From: Ignelater luminosus
Taxonomy: Eukaryota; Arthropoda; Insecta; Coleoptera; Elateridae
Assembly: GCA_011009095.1 (NCBI GenBank)
Contig: VTPC01091269.1
Span: forward strand, 11,610 to 75,609
DNA: 64,000 bases
Direction: 5' to 3'
A program made the translations under genes and the position numbers. The notes below the pieces were generated by a model. The model was not told where the DNA came from and made no database searches. It saw only the letters and a program-made list of their open reading frames with translations. Below are positions 1 to 13,700 of the stretch, one piece after another; the first letter of the stretch is position 1; each line of letters starts with the position of its first letter.

Positions 1-739
1 AAACTGTTTTTTTTTCTAGTTTACCAAAAACTTGACTTTTCCTTATATTGGATTTTATGATAAGCTCACTTACTTATTATTACAGTTACAGTGCTATCAC
101 AACAAAACGTCAGACATTATGTAATATGTATGTATCATAGATTTACAGTATTATTCCTACAGTAATCAACTGATAAAAATTACAAGCAAATAGGGATTTA
201 TTCACCGGATATTAGTTTCAATAGTAACCACTTTATATGTCTTATCTAGAAGACAGAGCAAGGCATTAAGATTTTCTGTATGATTGTTTCTATAAAACAG
301 GGTTAGATGAATATGATACCAAGGGCTGAATTAGCTCTATAAGCTCTCTATCAGGTCATACAGTATTTGCAGGTGAAGCAGGCTATTTACTGCTCGCTGT
401 TGTTGCGTCTGTTATTTATTTTCATACATTCACTTAATAAATATGTATATGTTTATAATAGTAGGTCATAGATTTAAAGAGTTCATGAACTATTTAATGA
501 AATTGTTCATATCCATTATAAACTACTCAAAACAAATAAAGGGCCAAGAACACAAAGTGAAGTATTTCCCTTATTTTAGTATAAAAGTGGTTGATCTTTT
601 AGCAATAATGTACATGATAACACAATATATATCTAAATAATACTGGTAATAACAATAGTCGAACTGAAGAGTGCATAAAACAATAGCTTCTGTAAATTCC
701 ACAAAGCATTACTTTGTTGGTAATGTTATTCTAAAGAAT
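1..739. other. AT-rich flank, nothing recognised
   Basis: No open frame here resembles a known protein, and no RNA gene or repeat structure was seen. The only sizeable frame (443-640, plus) is low-complexity and lysine/isoleucine-rich, as expected of AT-rich noncoding DNA. Confidence 0.5.
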
Positions 740-1115
740 TAATAATGTGTATAGCCACCATGTGTTACTAAGTGTCTTCAAGACATGCTGGCATACTTTT
801 AATTGTATCTTGAGGAATTGCATACCATTCCTTTAACAACACTTCAGCTAACTGTTGATAATTATTTATCGGCTAACATTCACGCAGCTGATCATTGCAC
901 CTACAAATCACTTTGATGTAAGTTCTTGGTGATTATCCGATCTATGTGCTGAAGGGCATTATCATAACAAAAAATAAGATTGTGTCCTCTTTCAGCAGAA
1001 GATGGTACTATGTGAAGGCAAAGAATATTGTTTACATAGCCTTCGGCATTTAGAATTGCATTTCTTATGATTACCAATTTAATACAAATATCTTTCCCGA
1101 AATGCATCATCTAGA
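740..1115 (-). pseudogene. Tc1-like transposase C-terminal remnant
   Basis: Read on the minus strand, this stretch carries the tail of a Tc1-family transposase, the enzyme that cuts and pastes its own transposon. The frame at 1110-901 has the words NAEGYVNNIL, a VPSSAERGHNLIF segment and YDNALQHID. These match the Tc1 pattern in which 'EGYVN...' precedes the catalytic '(Q)QDNA..H' aspartate, here with Tyr before the Asp. A shifted frame just beyond (about 860-770) reads NNYQQLAEVLLKEWYAIPQDTIK, the usual Tc1 C-terminal helix ending in 'EWN.IPQ..I', then a stop. The N-terminal DNA-binding half was not found and the frame is broken, so this is a dead fragment. No terminal repeats were located. 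Confidence 0.6.
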
Positions 1116-1178
1116 TATTGTTTCTGACATCTCCTCTAGACTCGTTTTCAGGCATCACTGAACTTGTACAAAGTGTAC

Positions 1179-1537
1179 CTCGCTGATTTTTTTGAAACTT
1201 GGTGTATACATAGTACGGGTCAAAACATTAGACACGTACTTTTTTATATTGGCTGAGCTCAATGTTAAGGGGGTAGAAACCACCCTCAAAAATTCTGTAA
1301 ATCTTATTTAAAGTTCTGTAACTCCCAAATGGTGATAGATATAAAGATGGTTCAAATAGCAAAGTTTCATGACTTTTCACTTGAGTAGCATACAAAATAG
1401 ATTTAAGAAAGTGAAGTCCACTGTGCAATTAAAACGATTTTACCCCCTTAATGTTGAGCTCAGCCGATATAAAAAAAGGCATGTCTAATGTTTTGACCCA
1501 TGCTACTTATATATCAAGTTTCAAAAAAATCAACGAG
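1179..1537. repeat. Inverted-repeat MITE with 97-base arms
   Basis: Two arms of 97 bases (1179-1275 and 1441-1537) are reverse complements of each other, with roughly 13 mismatches by eye, around a 165-base spacer. Both arms contain the shared word tgaaacttg, the word gggtcaaaacattagaca and the inner end ttaagggggta. No transposase is encoded. The layout fits a non-autonomous DNA transposon (MITE) or fold-back element. No target duplication was identified, so the exact ends are uncertain. Confidence 0.7.
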
Positions 1538-4527
1538 ATATGCTGCATGCATGTCCCTTGTTAGTCTAAATCTTGATCCCAGCAGAATTCTTATAGGCCT
1601 CCCTTTGGGTAGCTATGAATGTGATTGCTTTACTTACTTCAATCTCATTCAGATATAGCCTTGGAGCAGGGGGTCAACTAAGAATGCCCATATGTTTTTC
1701 AAATATTGCCAAATATGAACTTTTCACAATAAAGAATAATGAACAAATTAACTGTAATTTTAGGTGTTGTTGACAGATTTCAACATTTTCAAATTTATTT
1801 CTACAAAAATTATAGGAAACTTGATTAAACATACAGCCAAAGTTACAAAACATTAGTCTATTAAATACCAGTATTTCTATCAGCTGTAATATATAATAAG
1901 AAATTTAAGATCATTTATATAAATGACCCCTTATTTGTTTTGAGTAATTTATAATAAAAACAAATTCGATGAGCTTTCTCAATTAAATAAACAATTGGTT
2001 TATTTCTACTTCTTAGTAAATTCATTACTTATGTTCAGGAGCAGTAATCAGGCCTACATTGAAGAAATCACTTTTAAAAGTGTCGTCTTTGCCTGTATGG
2101 AAATAGACATTGATCATCTAGGAACCCTTCACAGACAACGTTGCTAGTTGCTGTTTGCTTCTGAACATAAGGATTAATCATTAGCATCCTCAAATTATCT
2201 TAATCTACACCTACAAGACCAAAAGTTATATATGTACACTCCATTACCTACAAGGTGTATGTTATTTTGCAAATTTGACCATTTTCCAGAAACACTCTGT
2301 ACAATAATTGAAAATTGAAACTGAACACAAGATTTAGAGAACTGCTGTTTATTTTAAAATACAGTCCATTTGTATTGATAGATCTTTCTCATGCGTTTTT
2401 AAAGTTTAAAAGGATCAAGTGAATAAGTTAACTGTTCAATAAATTCACTGTTATTCGTTATTCTCCTCTTTACACATTACTGTAATAATATTCTGTAATG
2501 CACTGTATGTATAGTGTAGATAAGAGAAATAGAACATTATTATAGTCCTATATTAGTGTATTGTCTTTTTTCAAATTAAATTTATTCGAGTCTTGTAAAA
2601 AATGTGACAGGTTATAATATTAGTACTGTATCGTAGTCTAATCATTCTAATACTAACAGAAAATGCAATGTGAATTTATTAATTTGATGAGTTCAAGTCT
2701 GGTTTGTTTTGTATTAAAAATGATACTATCGACTACATTTTTCAACTTCAGAAAATACCGATATATAGTCAACGTATCGTTTTAAAGCAGATTTGCTTTA
2801 TAAAGAAGAAGTAACTCTCCACTACTTCATGACATACTTACTCATATTTTCATTTTTAAAATAGTATTAACATGCAAATAGGAATTAAAGGAATAAGACA
2901 TTATAGAGATGTTTTCTATTCAGTATTTGAAATAACTCCATTCAGTCTTTTATAATAAACATATAGTAGTACATGACCATTCATATTATTGCAAAACGCA
3001 ATTGAGTTACACACAGTACTATGAATACACCGTGCACACACACTGAATATGTACACTGTTACTGCATACCAGTCTAGAAATCAAGAGAAAAGGTAAATAA
3101 AATTATACAAGAAATACTTACACAAAGATTTAAAATTAAATTTAAGAAACATAGTTATACCAGCTCAGAAGATTCTAGACCGGATCTGACAGTTGTCTAT
3201 AAACCAAATTGAGGATTCATTGTAAAACACATTCCGATAACAATAATACTTTAAGGACGGTTACAGTTCGTATTAAATGACAACACGGTACAATATGTCG
3301 ACAAGAAACAATGGCAGAATTGAATCCCCAAGATTACTTACAGACATACAAGGTTTTTCAAAGTACGTTCCCCAAAGCTTACATCTTCTGTTTTTTTGAA
3401 GAAATAAATGTACATATTTATAAATCGAATTGATTTATAGTTTTAAAAAATACAAGACAATTAAACATTTATATAAAAAATTAAATTTAGCAAATTTTGC
3501 TAAATATTGGCACCAACTACACAATTTAATAATTTTCGACTTGCCCCTATCATCAGTCAGTACTTGACATGTTTATCTCATTAAATTTATACAACGAAAG
3601 AATAAATAAGAGTTGATACATCTTCTCAAACACAGCAACAGTTACTTTCTATTTATAAATTACATTACTGCAAGGAATGTTAACACCTGTTACAATTACT
3701 TAAAATTCTTAGCAATGAATTATGTTTATTTTTTTATCTTTTTATTTCTTCAAAAAAGGATTTTATAATGGGAAATGTTTTCTGGAAAAGCTTGTATTTA
3801 GTGGATAAAACGACAGCTCGAGAACATTTTCACCTGAATGTACATGATAATCATAATCATAAGTGGAGGAACAACACAGGTGACGAGCTGGGTGCAATAA
3901 CAGTTCGGTCGTTTCGCTGCTGCGATTGACACAGTACTGTTCACTAAGAAAATGTACACAGCCTTGTTACACTTACACACACCAACATTGATACGACCCG
4001 TGCACAGTATGTACAAATTGGGACATCGATGATTGAGAGGTCGCAAATAAACACTACACCCTGCTGCTTCCTTAAATGCGGAAGACAATCATCATGATTG
4101 CATCAAACAAAATATAAAAATATTAAACTGTACAATGATAAATATAAGGTACATTCATTATACAATTATCAAAAAGCATTAGACTTTGTGATGTTACGTA
4201 AATATCAGTAATATGGACTAATGCTGAGAATCAGCACAGCAAAGCAATGAACAGATTCACTGTCAGATGATAAAAATATAGTACACTAATTTTTGGAGAC
4301 AGCACATCACTCAATTCTACCAGAGGCACTTAAAGTCACTGAGTGCGCACCGACCCCGACACTGAACAATTAAACAGCGATCCAACAACACATATAAAAA
4401 GTCTGATGGATATGTATGCTCAGGCAACTTCCACTCATCAGCAGGCGAGTTCCTGAGGGGCCGACGGTCGCGGCACTGTTGTGGGAGACATGGGAGGCGC
4501 GGTGGGACGCGTCAGATCGGGCCAGTA
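1538..4527 (-). other. plexin A 3' flank and probable 3' UTR
   Basis: This stretch follows the plexin A stop codon and has no protein-coding signal. The 3' UTR must start at 4527 and run to lower coordinates. Candidate polyadenylation hexamers on the minus strand (tttatt on the plus strand) occur at 3725-3730 and 3741-3746, which would give a UTR of about 800 bases. Others near 2350 and 2000 are equally possible. A GC-richer patch lies at about 4430-4520, just after the stop. The rest is AT-rich with nothing recognised. Confidence 0.35.
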
Positions 4528-4704
4528 TCACGGTTGCACATCTGCCGCCATTATATTATGAACCTGTTCTAGTTTATAGGCCAATCGCTGTTTTTGCGAA
4601 AATTCATCCTCTTCTAAGGTTACCATAAGTTGCTCGTTGTACTTCATAGCGTATGTGTAAAGCTCATGAAGAGCACAATTCGTATTAAATTCTGTAGTAT
4701 GCAA
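4528..4704 (-). CDS. PlexA: PlexA exon: last coding exon with stop
   Basis: The 177-base final coding exon reads [20 protein letters not shown], then [20 protein letters not shown] and [10 protein letters not shown] before a TGA. It ends the GAP C-terminal helix at the usual place for plexin A, so the protein is not truncated at this end. The acceptor tttacag is at 4705-4711. Confidence 0.96.
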   Translation of the reverse strand: MHTTEFNTNCALHELYTYAMKYNEQLMVTLEEDEFSQKQRLAYKLEQVHNIMAADVQP

Positions 4705-7700
4705 CTGTAAACAAAAATAGTTTCCATCAGATTTCAATTAAATTTTACTAATGCTTAAAAATCGTATACTAAATCTTAATTTTCTTTTATTCTCTCTTAT
4801 TAATTTGCTTTTTCAAGTCTTATAATTTCATAAAAGTTTTCATAATTCTTCTAAATCAAACAAGAATGTTCAGCATTATTTGATTAACACAACTAATGTT
4901 CCACAGCATATTTGAAATGTTCACTTTTAATAAATAATATACTAAATTGTTCTAACTACAAATAATAAAATAAGTTCAGAGAGATAAAACAGAAAACAAT
5001 AGGAAAACACAAAAAATAAACTCCTAAAATCCAAATAGCTATATGTCGAGTGTTGAGATACTCAAAATTGTTTTTTTTCAATGAAATCATTTGTATACTA
5101 TATTTTACACAAATTTGAACTTACCCTTGATTCTTCTGCCAACATGGCATTCATATCTTGGTCAGAGATGGCAGGCATTCTTTTAATATCTGAATAATAT
5201 CGTTCCACCCATTCTTTGTAGCTTGGAATATCCTTTGCATATAATAATTTGGAACTTGGGGAATCCTTACCTGAATAATAAAGAAAATATTTAATAGTAT
5301 TTTAAAATATAATTGACATAAATTCGATTTACCTAGCCTATGATCAGAAGTAGAACATGAATCCATAAATGTTTGAGCAACAACAGATAAACAGGAATCT
5401 ACTATATTGGACTTATGAATATCAAATACAAAGTTGGGATTTTTAATAAGATTGACCCAAAATCGTAGTGGTAACGAATTACTTTTCCAGGTATGAACAA
5501 CTTCAGGATCTGAAATCCCATGTTGCAATGCTTGATCATCAAGAAAATCAAACATATATTTAATAGCTAATGGCAATGCCGAGCCCCTATGTGCAGTACT
5601 AAAGATTGTTTCAAAGAGATCATCCACAAATTTCTGAAGAGTACCCTTCGTGGCAAGTAATCTTGTTAAATATATTTCAGAGACCATCTTATTCCCTCGC
5701 TCGCCCTCTTTTTGAGCATCATTATCATGATGTTTAACAAGATGCCAAACCTTCATTCCTTGATCATGATCATGATTCAAGGGGCTTGTTGCACGACTTA
5801 ATGGTGGACTAGCAGAACTAAATTTACTAAGATTAAGAGTTTCATATTTATGGGATTTATCATTTTTCTCAGAAAATATACTAAGATTATATATAGAACT
5901 TTGTTTTGATACTAAATTCAAGCATGCTCCATCAGGAACTCTGTAATGTTGCAAGGTGTTTCGTTTCTTCCATTCCCCTTCAATTTTTGTTGTACTATCT
6001 TCGTCATATAAAATTAGTCTTCCTGATGTTCCTGTGCGCCATTCTAGAAAAAATAAAAACATTAAATTTCTAAATTATCGAAGTGAATTAGGATTTAATT
6101 TAAACTTGGATTTTATTACATTGGTAATACAATTTAACATTCTGAATGTAAGAATTTATACAACATTGGACGCATGATATTATAACAATAGAGGGAATTT
6201 GCCAAGAAAAACAAGCATTTAAATACATTGTAAATAAATAGCAAGAGATTCATTACTAAAATTAGTAAGAATTGTGTAAATTAAGAAACAAAAGAATCTG
6301 GGCAGAATAGGAGCTATTTTGTTTCAATTTTTTTCTTAAATAACCAAGGATAAAGAGAAAGAAAGAAATTTATATTAAAATAATAAACGCAATGGAGTAA
6401 TTTAAAAAAGATTGTTTTACAAATGATTTTAATGTACATATAGCCAAAGTTTATATCTATGTTTAAGGTCAGAAATGTTTGATATTTGTTTATATGGGAA
6501 TGCATTTAATAGTTTTGAAATATAAAAGAATTTCAAATTTTTGCCATAAAAATTATTGAATCTATTCATTTGGGAAGATTCTATTATGTTATGTCCATGT
6601 CGTCTAATTTCTTTATATTTTTTACTAAAGTAATGTTTCAATATAACAAACACAGTCTTTGATATTCTTAAAATCTGGAGTTTGTTTTAAGAGTAATTTT
6701 TAGAATAATTTTGATTTGTTATTAGTCTATTATATTTTGTAATCTAATCAGTGGTCGTAAATAAACATCATATGTATGTGCATATATTGTTATCCCATGA
6801 CATACAATAGATTCCACTAAAGTTTCATACAATATCAGTCTTGATCTACATAGCAAATACTATGCAATTGAAAAACAACAAAGTCAAAGTCAAACTCGTA
6901 CCATGTGGCAGCGTTCTTTGCAAATGTCTATTGTTTTATTCAGATTTTAATTTATAATTGTCATTTTGAAATGTTAAATTGAAACCGGTTTAACCTAACA
7001 ATTTTCAACTGTCAAACGGTATTGTTTGTATTAATTATAATATCTTGTGTTAAAAATGATCGTTTCGAAGAACACAATAACAACTTTTTCTAGATTAGTC
7101 TTATTTCAACTAAGGACAGTAAAATCTTGTCTAAAATTAATTTATAGTAATTAATATAATACTACCATGTACAAACTATAATACATGAACATTTATATAC
7201 TAATTTTTTTTCATGAATACTATAAACTTCTATAAAGGTTGATAATATATTCTGCATAAGTAAAATACCATAAAACGAGAGATTCACAAAAACATTTGCT
7301 TGTGTATAGATATAAGAGTCTTACATTCATGTACACTTTGTATATACATCTACTTATGTTATCTATGATATTCCTAAATTGTCAACTGTAAACCAAGGTG
7401 GGAGTTGCTATATTCTAAAGACAAATCAGAACATCAGAATTGGAGGTTGTGACAGGAGAGTGGGTGGTGGTATAAAAACTAATCTTTATAGAAACATTCT
7501 TAATAAGAAAATAAATAATAATATAATGAACAAAGATAGAGATAATCTGAGGTGATCCATAGAAAATTGGCTAATTATTTCTGATTATCTCTGTCAGAAT
7601 TGTCAAATGACTTAGGTAAGAGGTTGAGGAGAGATACATTCAAAAGTGCTACTATGTGAAAGAATTGTGACAGAATTTATTTTTCAGGATATTATGGGAT

Positions 7701-10700
7701 TGTTTTCTTCCGAGGGAAATAAACTCTCAAATTGGTACAATCCACAAAATTGGAATGTATGGCAACCCTAACCAGGCAGATTTTATAAAACAGAAAGTTT
7801 TGCTAAATGACATGCTTCAACACTCTAAGGTCATAAGGAATGAGGTGAAGAAGAAAGAAATGTGTTGCAAAATAAATAAGAAGCTTACCAAGATCTAAAT
7901 CATCTTTACGTGGTCTTTGGGAATATGGAGTGGCCCTGTATATAGTATCTAAAGCCTTTTCTTTAACCTGACTGATAGTATCGCAGTCTAACACCTTAAC
8001 AGGAACATTATCAGTGTTTGGATCTAGGCCTCCCACAAATACAGTTTGTTGCGAAATGGAGACATAAACAGTCTAAAAAAACAAAACAAAAGTAATTAAT
8101 GAACCAATTAAATTATATTAATGTAAACATACCATTGGCTTAAAATCTATTGATTGTCTGATAAGTTTTTCTTCACTAAGTGAATACCTTGCTTCTGAAG
8201 TTATGGCATCAACAGGTCCCTTATCAACTTGTTGCTTCACAGCTCTAAATAATAGAAATAGTGGGTCTCCTGCACATTCACGAAGAAATTTGTACAGTAA
8301 AAATGTAAACCATGCACTAAGCATTTTCTCTGCAACGCTTTCAGTGCGTCTAAGAAGCAACTTGGGGTGGCTTTTACCTTCCATACACTTTTCAATTAGT
8401 TCAGCTAACAGAGTTTTTAGTATATCAGTACAATATTCCATTTTACTTTGTAAAGTAACCATAATTAATGATGCTACATTTACTCTATAATCGAGATGTT
8501 GTTTTAAATACAGAAATACATAATAAAACTTTTTACTTACCTATCTCTCATAGAAAAGTATCTATTGCTTTCAAGAGTCCTAATGAATAATAATAAAAAT
8601 GTTTTATTCATTATTAGTTGTCCAAATAAGCGTAATCCTTTTTCTTTCCTAAGTAATTCAGGCCTTTCCCACTGCAAAACTGCATGATCGTCCATATTCG
8701 GAAATAGAATCTTCATAGCATAAGTTCGATAATCTAAGAAAGGAATGCCACCAGATGTTAAATCGCCAGTTAAGTCAGTCATTTCTGTTTGAAGTTCAGC
8801 AAATGCTTCTTTACATTCTGCAGCTACACGAAGTTCCAAAATGTCCATTTGTTCTTGCATATTCTTCAGAACGCGATTACTTTCAGTAGACTTTCTGCGA
8901 TAAGCAATCAAAAATGCAACAAATACTATAATAATTACAACAGCTATTGCGATAACTGCAATCAGTGTCGGTTTAGATATCGATCCATTTAAACCTTGAG
9001 GCGAAGAGTAAGATAAACTACCTATTGTGAAATTTAATGAACCACCAACTATAACAACAACTTTAGGTAAAGTTTCGCCACTTTCTTGACCTTGCGCATC
9101 CACTGCAGGAGGTTGAGTTTCAGGAGGGCGGCATGTTAATTGTTGACGAGATAAAGAAGTAACATTACAGAAGCTGTTCCCTATCTTTACTACCACATCT
9201 GATTCTTGACACGCACGATCAATGTTTTGACCCTAAAAGAAATTACGATTTAGTTGTGCAAGTTTAATGATAATTCAAAAAGATTCTCACATTGATATTT
9301 AAGTAATCCGATTTGTAATATTTAACTTCTTTATCAAATGGTTCAAAATCAGGATTGGGATATAATAGAAAATGTGGAAAACCATTTTTCATTGTCAAAT
9401 TTAGAACTCCTGACACGTTATCCATTTTAAAACCATATTCCAGTTTCAGAGGATTATCAGCATCTAATCTTGATTCATCTGCTTCAATTTTAGGACTATC
9501 ACAAACCATACTTGTGTTGCTTTGCACAATACATTGCTGCAAAAATTAATTTTGTTAAATAATTGTGTTACGTTTACAAGATATTGAACAACTTACACTA
9601 AAAAACATTTTCTGTTCATAATATACATACATCTGCGGGTTCTGTATATATGCTAAATTTTTACCGGAGACTGTAATTCTAATTCCTCCTGCGGGTATAC
9701 CCTTAGGTACTTTAATTTGACTAGCTACTCCTGATTCAGCAGATTCAATAATTGGATCTTCTACATAGTGAAAATGCTCTTTCTCAAAATAACGATCACC
9801 TTTGTCAAACTTCATGCGTAATTTCCCAGCAATTGGTTCTTCTGATGCGCTCGTCATACATAATGCTTGCTTTTGATCAGTCCTACACAATATCATTTTT
9901 AATATATTTCTAGTGAATAAACATTGAAGTGATACTACTTTTAAAGATAGTTATTTAGAATCTATTATTTTGGTAGCATACTCTTGGTTAAACAGAATAG
10001 TCTTTGGCTTAATTTCATTTAGTTTTAGCTACATTACACATACCTATTTCTATTAAATAAAGGCAATTATTATTGTATACTTACGATAGAATTTTACAAG
10101 GTAAGTCATTGATAAAAGCTTGAATATTACTGCCAGCATTCATGTATTCTCCAGTAATTTTTAGCATAGTTCCACCAGAACGCGGTCCATATTTAGGAGA
10201 TATTCCAGTAATAACAGGGTCCACAAACCGAAAATGAGACTTTGATTCTCCTCTATAAGCTTCAACTCTTACTACAACTGGTCCATGACGAGGTTCACTG
10301 GTCCCAGGACCATCAACCTGCAAGAATTATAAAGTGAAGAAAACAGCTTACATAATTTTTTTAACTTAAAGCTTACCTTACACACTATTTGTTTTGTTTC
10401 AATATAAAGATGTTCATATGGTTGGCAGTTTATACCAGCGATACTAACACCCGTATAAATATCTTGGAATGTCTTCCCTAAATTAATTCCTTCTATTGTA
10501 ATATTTGTACCACCCTCCCATGGGCCAAGCTCTGGACTAAAAGATGTTACTTCTGGATTGGGACATGTTTGACTACGATTTAACCAAACTTCTGAACCAC
10601 GACCACATTGTTCTTTTACTTCACAGCTGTCAGAGCTTTGGCACCAACCACATTTGTATTTCTCATCTAAAGCTAAACACATGCCACAATTGTCTGCCAT

Positions 10701-13700
10701 ATCCCCACAACGATATATGACAACTGAAAATGAGTCATTTACAGTAATTATTAGTTTTAAGATTTAATATCCAATTGCGTACCATGTATATTATCTGGAT
10801 TATCTAATGGTTTTGAACCACCCCATATGACAGCAAATGTTGCAGTGGTATTAGGCAGTTTAGAAGTGTAAATAAAATCCATTGGATCACAATAAATGGT
10901 ATCTCCTAATAACTGAGCATTGACACTTGTAACACGTCCTTCAATATTGAACTGACACACAAATCGTGTTTGCACTATAAACTGTCCTATGATATGAACT
11001 TTAACTTTAATTGACTGTTTTAACCCAGAAGCAACCAAGATTTCAGGAGAACGTCCCACTGTGGCATTTATTGTTGGACAAAATGCAGGACCTGACCTAT
11101 AACTTGGGCCTACTCTCTGAAATATCAAATTCTTATGTGAAGCACTAATATTAATTGATTCTTAATGAATACTTACATTTACACCAGTAACTAAGATATC
11201 ATTTCTACAATTTTCAGCAGTATCATGGGTACATCTGTGACCATCAACACACCAATCACATGGAAAAGACGACGAAACACATTGAGTACATGAACTGTAA
11301 GTATTACAATCAAAGAATGTAAAATTTGTGGCAACAAAGTCAGGTCCCTGGGTCATGCGTACTGATAACTTTGCAGTGAAATGATCTAAAAAAAGATAAA
11401 TATTAAATAAACAGTTTAATTGTTATAGTTTTATACTTACGTTGACCCACAGGGATTGGTGGTAGTAAATCAGTTCTAGGAGTGGTACAGTTTACACCGT
11501 AATTTTTTCTGGTAGCATTTGTAATTAAAGTTCTATCCAAAGCAGTATATGCACATAAGAATTGTCCCGACAGACTTGGTAAATTATCAATTACTAAATC
11601 CAGCTAAAACAACAAGTTTTGTAATAAATTATTCAATAATAGTAAAATTAAAATTAAACTTACAGTTCTAGCAGTAGTTCTTTGGAGTTGATTTGGTGTT
11701 ACAGTTGTTATTGTAGTACATCTTCCACTTTTATAACTAATCCAATAAAGAGGGTCTTCTGCTGCATCTTGGCAATCTGATCTTAGACTACACCTGTAAT
11801 AAGCGAATTATGTAAAAATTAACAAAATTTATAAAACAAGCTATAGTAGAAAATTAAATATTAAGATGATATCTTTAGTAGTGACATAATAAATTATGTT
11901 ACGATTTTATCTAAAATCATTATAAATACGCATCTAGTTTCAGGAAATTAGCAAACCAGCCGGTATATATATGTATACTTTATATAAAGCCTTAGGCTTG
12001 TTAATTAAGTCTCTTTTATCTGATCCATTTAAACATTTTAAAATTGTTTATATTTTAACAAACAAGGATATTCACCTACGCTTAACCATATTTTTAAAAA
12101 TGTTTTTAGTAAATTATAAACTACATTAAATTAAAAATTCAAATATAGCATTTGCTATATTTCATATTCATAAAGTCATGTTATTTTTAAAGAAAGTCAA
12201 ATTTAGATATTTTGTTAATATTAAATCAATTGACTACTTATTAGTAAAGAATTATCGATGCAATCAATTCAGTAAAGAAAGATTAATGTGCCCACATATT
12301 GTTGTAATGTTATTATAATACTGTTATCAAAAATCACACAATTGTTATTTAAAAACGTTTTTTATAGATTATTATGTTATTTTTATAATACTGAAGAGTG
12401 TCTGGTACAAACAAACTAAAGTGCTAAAGTTATTGAACTGAGATTTATTAACAAAACGTATTGTAAATCCCATTGCAATTTAGTCTTAATTTTATCATAG
12501 GACATCGCTGATGATGTATATAATGTTTTAAGAAACAGACTTTGGAAAAACAATTTTTGACACTTAGCTTGCTTGTAGCAGACACTCTCAATTATTTGGA
12601 GTTTTCGGTGTCTACTAATGTTTTGACATTAATAAAAGACAGAAAACAACTTGGAAAATAATGACCTGCTATAATCTTATTATTATTTCTGTTGTTCATC
12701 GAATGATTCTTTATATTCCTACTGTTTATAGGCATTAGTGGGATGAATTCAAACACTAAGAACTAACTACAGATAATATTTTATATTTTGCACAATAAAG
12801 ATATTATTATTATTTCTTGTTTTTCAGAATGGCCCTAAACATTCTGGTATTTTTTTAGGCATTGGTGGGAACATGTCCAGACACCAAAAGGCCCATTGGA
12901 GATTATTGGAAAGTCCTACTGGGATTGCTAAATGATGGTGATTTGTTGCCCCAAGCAGGCTCTCTGAATGCAGAAGGCAAACACTGGTGGTAGCAGCTAA
13001 GGGATGTCAAGAGGTGTGCTGCAGTTTCACTAAAAGCTACCCTCGGCTTTATGCTTTTAGCATTTCCATTCCCAGGCATAATGTTCTTATAGCTCCACTT
13101 CTGCTGGCTGTTCAAGACACGCAGAGCAGAGACTGAAAGTTCCATGGAGGCATCGGGAAACCACGGTGTTGTCACTAACAAACAGCTATACTATTTTTTT
13201 TCTTTGTTACTATTATTATTAGTATTATTATTGCATACAGGTGAAAGAAAAGATTCGTTTTATTGTTTGCGAAATGCAATATAGCAGACGGTAATTTGCT
13301 ACACCGCAAATATCAACAAAAGCAGCTAGAAGTTTAGAACTCCAAGTTTTAGTAAATACTATAGTGATAAATACTGTATTTTATGGCACTTAAAACAAAA
13401 ATTGTTTAATTTACAATGTAGACCATTTATGTAAGTTTGGATACACAGGGGTTTGGGAAATAGCCTAATCAAATGGTAGTATACTTACTACATTAGAAAC
13501 TAAAATGTATCATAGAGTCACCTTTGAGATCTTGTTATTGTGCTTAATTCTAAAAATGCAAAATTCCTTTTACTGAAATTAAAAACTGTTTCTTACAGCA
13601 TTTTTACTGATGATATTAATAAGAGTTTTCCTTGATGAAAACTATTGCTGTATGAAAACTTCATAAACTAAAATATGGTTGTAAATGGAATATTACCAAT

